5,866 nt of DNA from Solobacterium sp. (GTDB lineage Bacteria; Bacillota_I; Bacilli_A; Erysipelotrichales; Erysipelotrichaceae). Position numbers and translations under genes: made by a program. The DNA lies in the NCBI GenBank assembly GCA_017475415.1, contig JAFVFM010000241.1, positions 1 through 5,866 on the forward strand, written 5' to 3'. This document shows positions 5,350-5,866 of the stretch, piece by piece; the stretch's first letter is position 1, and every line of letters begins with the position of its first letter. Under the pieces are notes generated by a model. The model saw nothing but the letters and a program-made list of their open reading frames with translations, did not search any database and was not told the origin of the DNA.

Positions 5350-5866
5350 TCTTCGATTAGATTATTTAGGGTTAATGGTGCATCACTTGCATATAAAACA
5401 TAATTGATGAATTTTGTTTTTTGGTTTGGACTTATGGCTGCTTTGAGATAGACATGAGAAAAGATAGATTTCACTTTTTTTACAAAGCTATATAATTCAC
5501 TTTGTTTTGTATATTGTAAAGGTCCTGGAATATTTATGGCATAGATACCATCTTTATGCAAAAGGGTATGTATGATTTGTATAGTAGAAAGATTTAAAAA
5601 AGCTTCTGGTATATAAATGCCATCATATACATCACAGAAAATAAAATCATATTGTTTCTTGGCGTGTTGTATATAATGCATGGCATCATCAAAATGGATG
5701 TGGATTTGATCACAGTCTTTATAATAAAAGAAATCCTTCGCTATCTGTAATGTGCTTTCATCAATCTCTATAACATCCATTTCTACTTCAGGATGGTATT
5801 TATGAATATGCATAGGAATGGTATACATGCCACCACCCAATAAAAGAGCAGTATGAATTTGTCTTT
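5340..5866 (-). CDS. Spermidine-synthase-like Rossmann-fold protein (5' end outside window)
   Basis: C-terminal 174 residues of a SpeE-like, S-adenosyl-ligand-binding fold. The frame stays open to the right edge, and the residues before base 5840 read ALLLGGGMY, which is motif I. The TTG at 5838-5840 is therefore internal, not a start. Numbering from the first full codon, motifs are LGGGMYTIP (9-17), the acidic end of strand two VIEIDES (31-37), DDAMHYI (59-65) for the adenine region, and FCDVYDG (76-82) followed by IPE. True spermidine synthases have GGGDGG and a D-x-x-DP motif; here these read GGGMYT and DVYDG. Aminopropyl transfer from decarboxylated SAM to putrescine is therefore doubtful, and a methyltransferase-like or orphan role is possible. 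It ends in a tail-to-tail overlap with the small gene. Fold assignment is firm; activity is not. Confidence 0.8.
   Translation of the reverse strand, partial: RQIHTALLLGGGMYTIPMHIHKYHPEVEMDVIEIDESTLQIAKDFFYYKDCDQIHIHFDDAMHYIQHAKKQYDFIFCDVYDGIYIPEAFLNLSTIQIIHTLLHKDGIYAINIPGPLQYTKQSELYSFVKKVKSIFSHVYLKAAISPNQKTKFINYVLYASDAPLTLNNLIEDQG

Noticed and set aside
5838..5840. TTG as the start of the SpeE-like gene
   Set aside because: It falls inside the conserved LLLGGG motif, and the frame continues to the window edge.
1..5866. Prophage, mobile element or CRISPR
   Set aside because: Apart from the phage-style repressor there are no integrase, transposase, structural, repeat-spacer or attachment-site signatures, and the neighbours are ordinary chromosomal genes.

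Overview
The window is low-GC, AT-rich chromosomal DNA with Shine-Dalgarno sites of the GAGG/AGGAGG type and sigma-A-like promoters. Several proteins look typical of anaerobic gut Bacillota, most plausibly Erysipelotrichia or a related class. That placement is inferred from protein flavour and was not checked by search. There is no integrase, transposase, CRISPR array, tRNA or rRNA. The two outermost genes are cut by the window edges.

Layout. (1) Bases 1-1624 hold the membrane half of a FeoB ferrous iron transporter (+), whose cytoplasmic G domain lies outside the window. (2) A bidirectional hairpin terminator separates it from a convergent trimeric-type purine-nucleoside phosphorylase at 1687-2511 (-). 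(3) A 120-bp divergent promoter region leads into a two-gene unit (+): a ROK-family sugar kinase (2632-3558) and, one base later, a zinc-ribbon protein with an N-terminal DUF4428-like knuckle (3560-4393). (4) A HTH/S24 LexA-like repressor (4401-4994, -) converges on that unit with a 7-bp gap. Each of these two genes carries the apparent terminator of the other inside its own 3' coding end. (5) A 112-bp divergent region has two near-consensus promoters and a 27-bp inverted repeat lying on the -35 box of the rightward one. That promoter drives an 80-residue protein (5107-5349, +). (6) The small gene overlaps by 10 bp, tail to tail, the end of a spermidine-synthase-like Rossmann-fold protein (5340 to the right edge, -).

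How the genes relate. FeoB (iron uptake), the phosphorylase (purine salvage) and the ROK kinase (sugar phosphorylation) are housekeeping or nutrient functions with no evident joint pathway. The most system-like part is the S24 repressor, the palindrome and the 80-residue gene. It has the layout of a small divergent genetic switch, in which a self-cleaving-type repressor would silence the small gene. The repressor keeps the Ser/Lys catalytic pair of the S24 peptidase, but the usual Ala-Gly cleavage site reads Gly-Gly.
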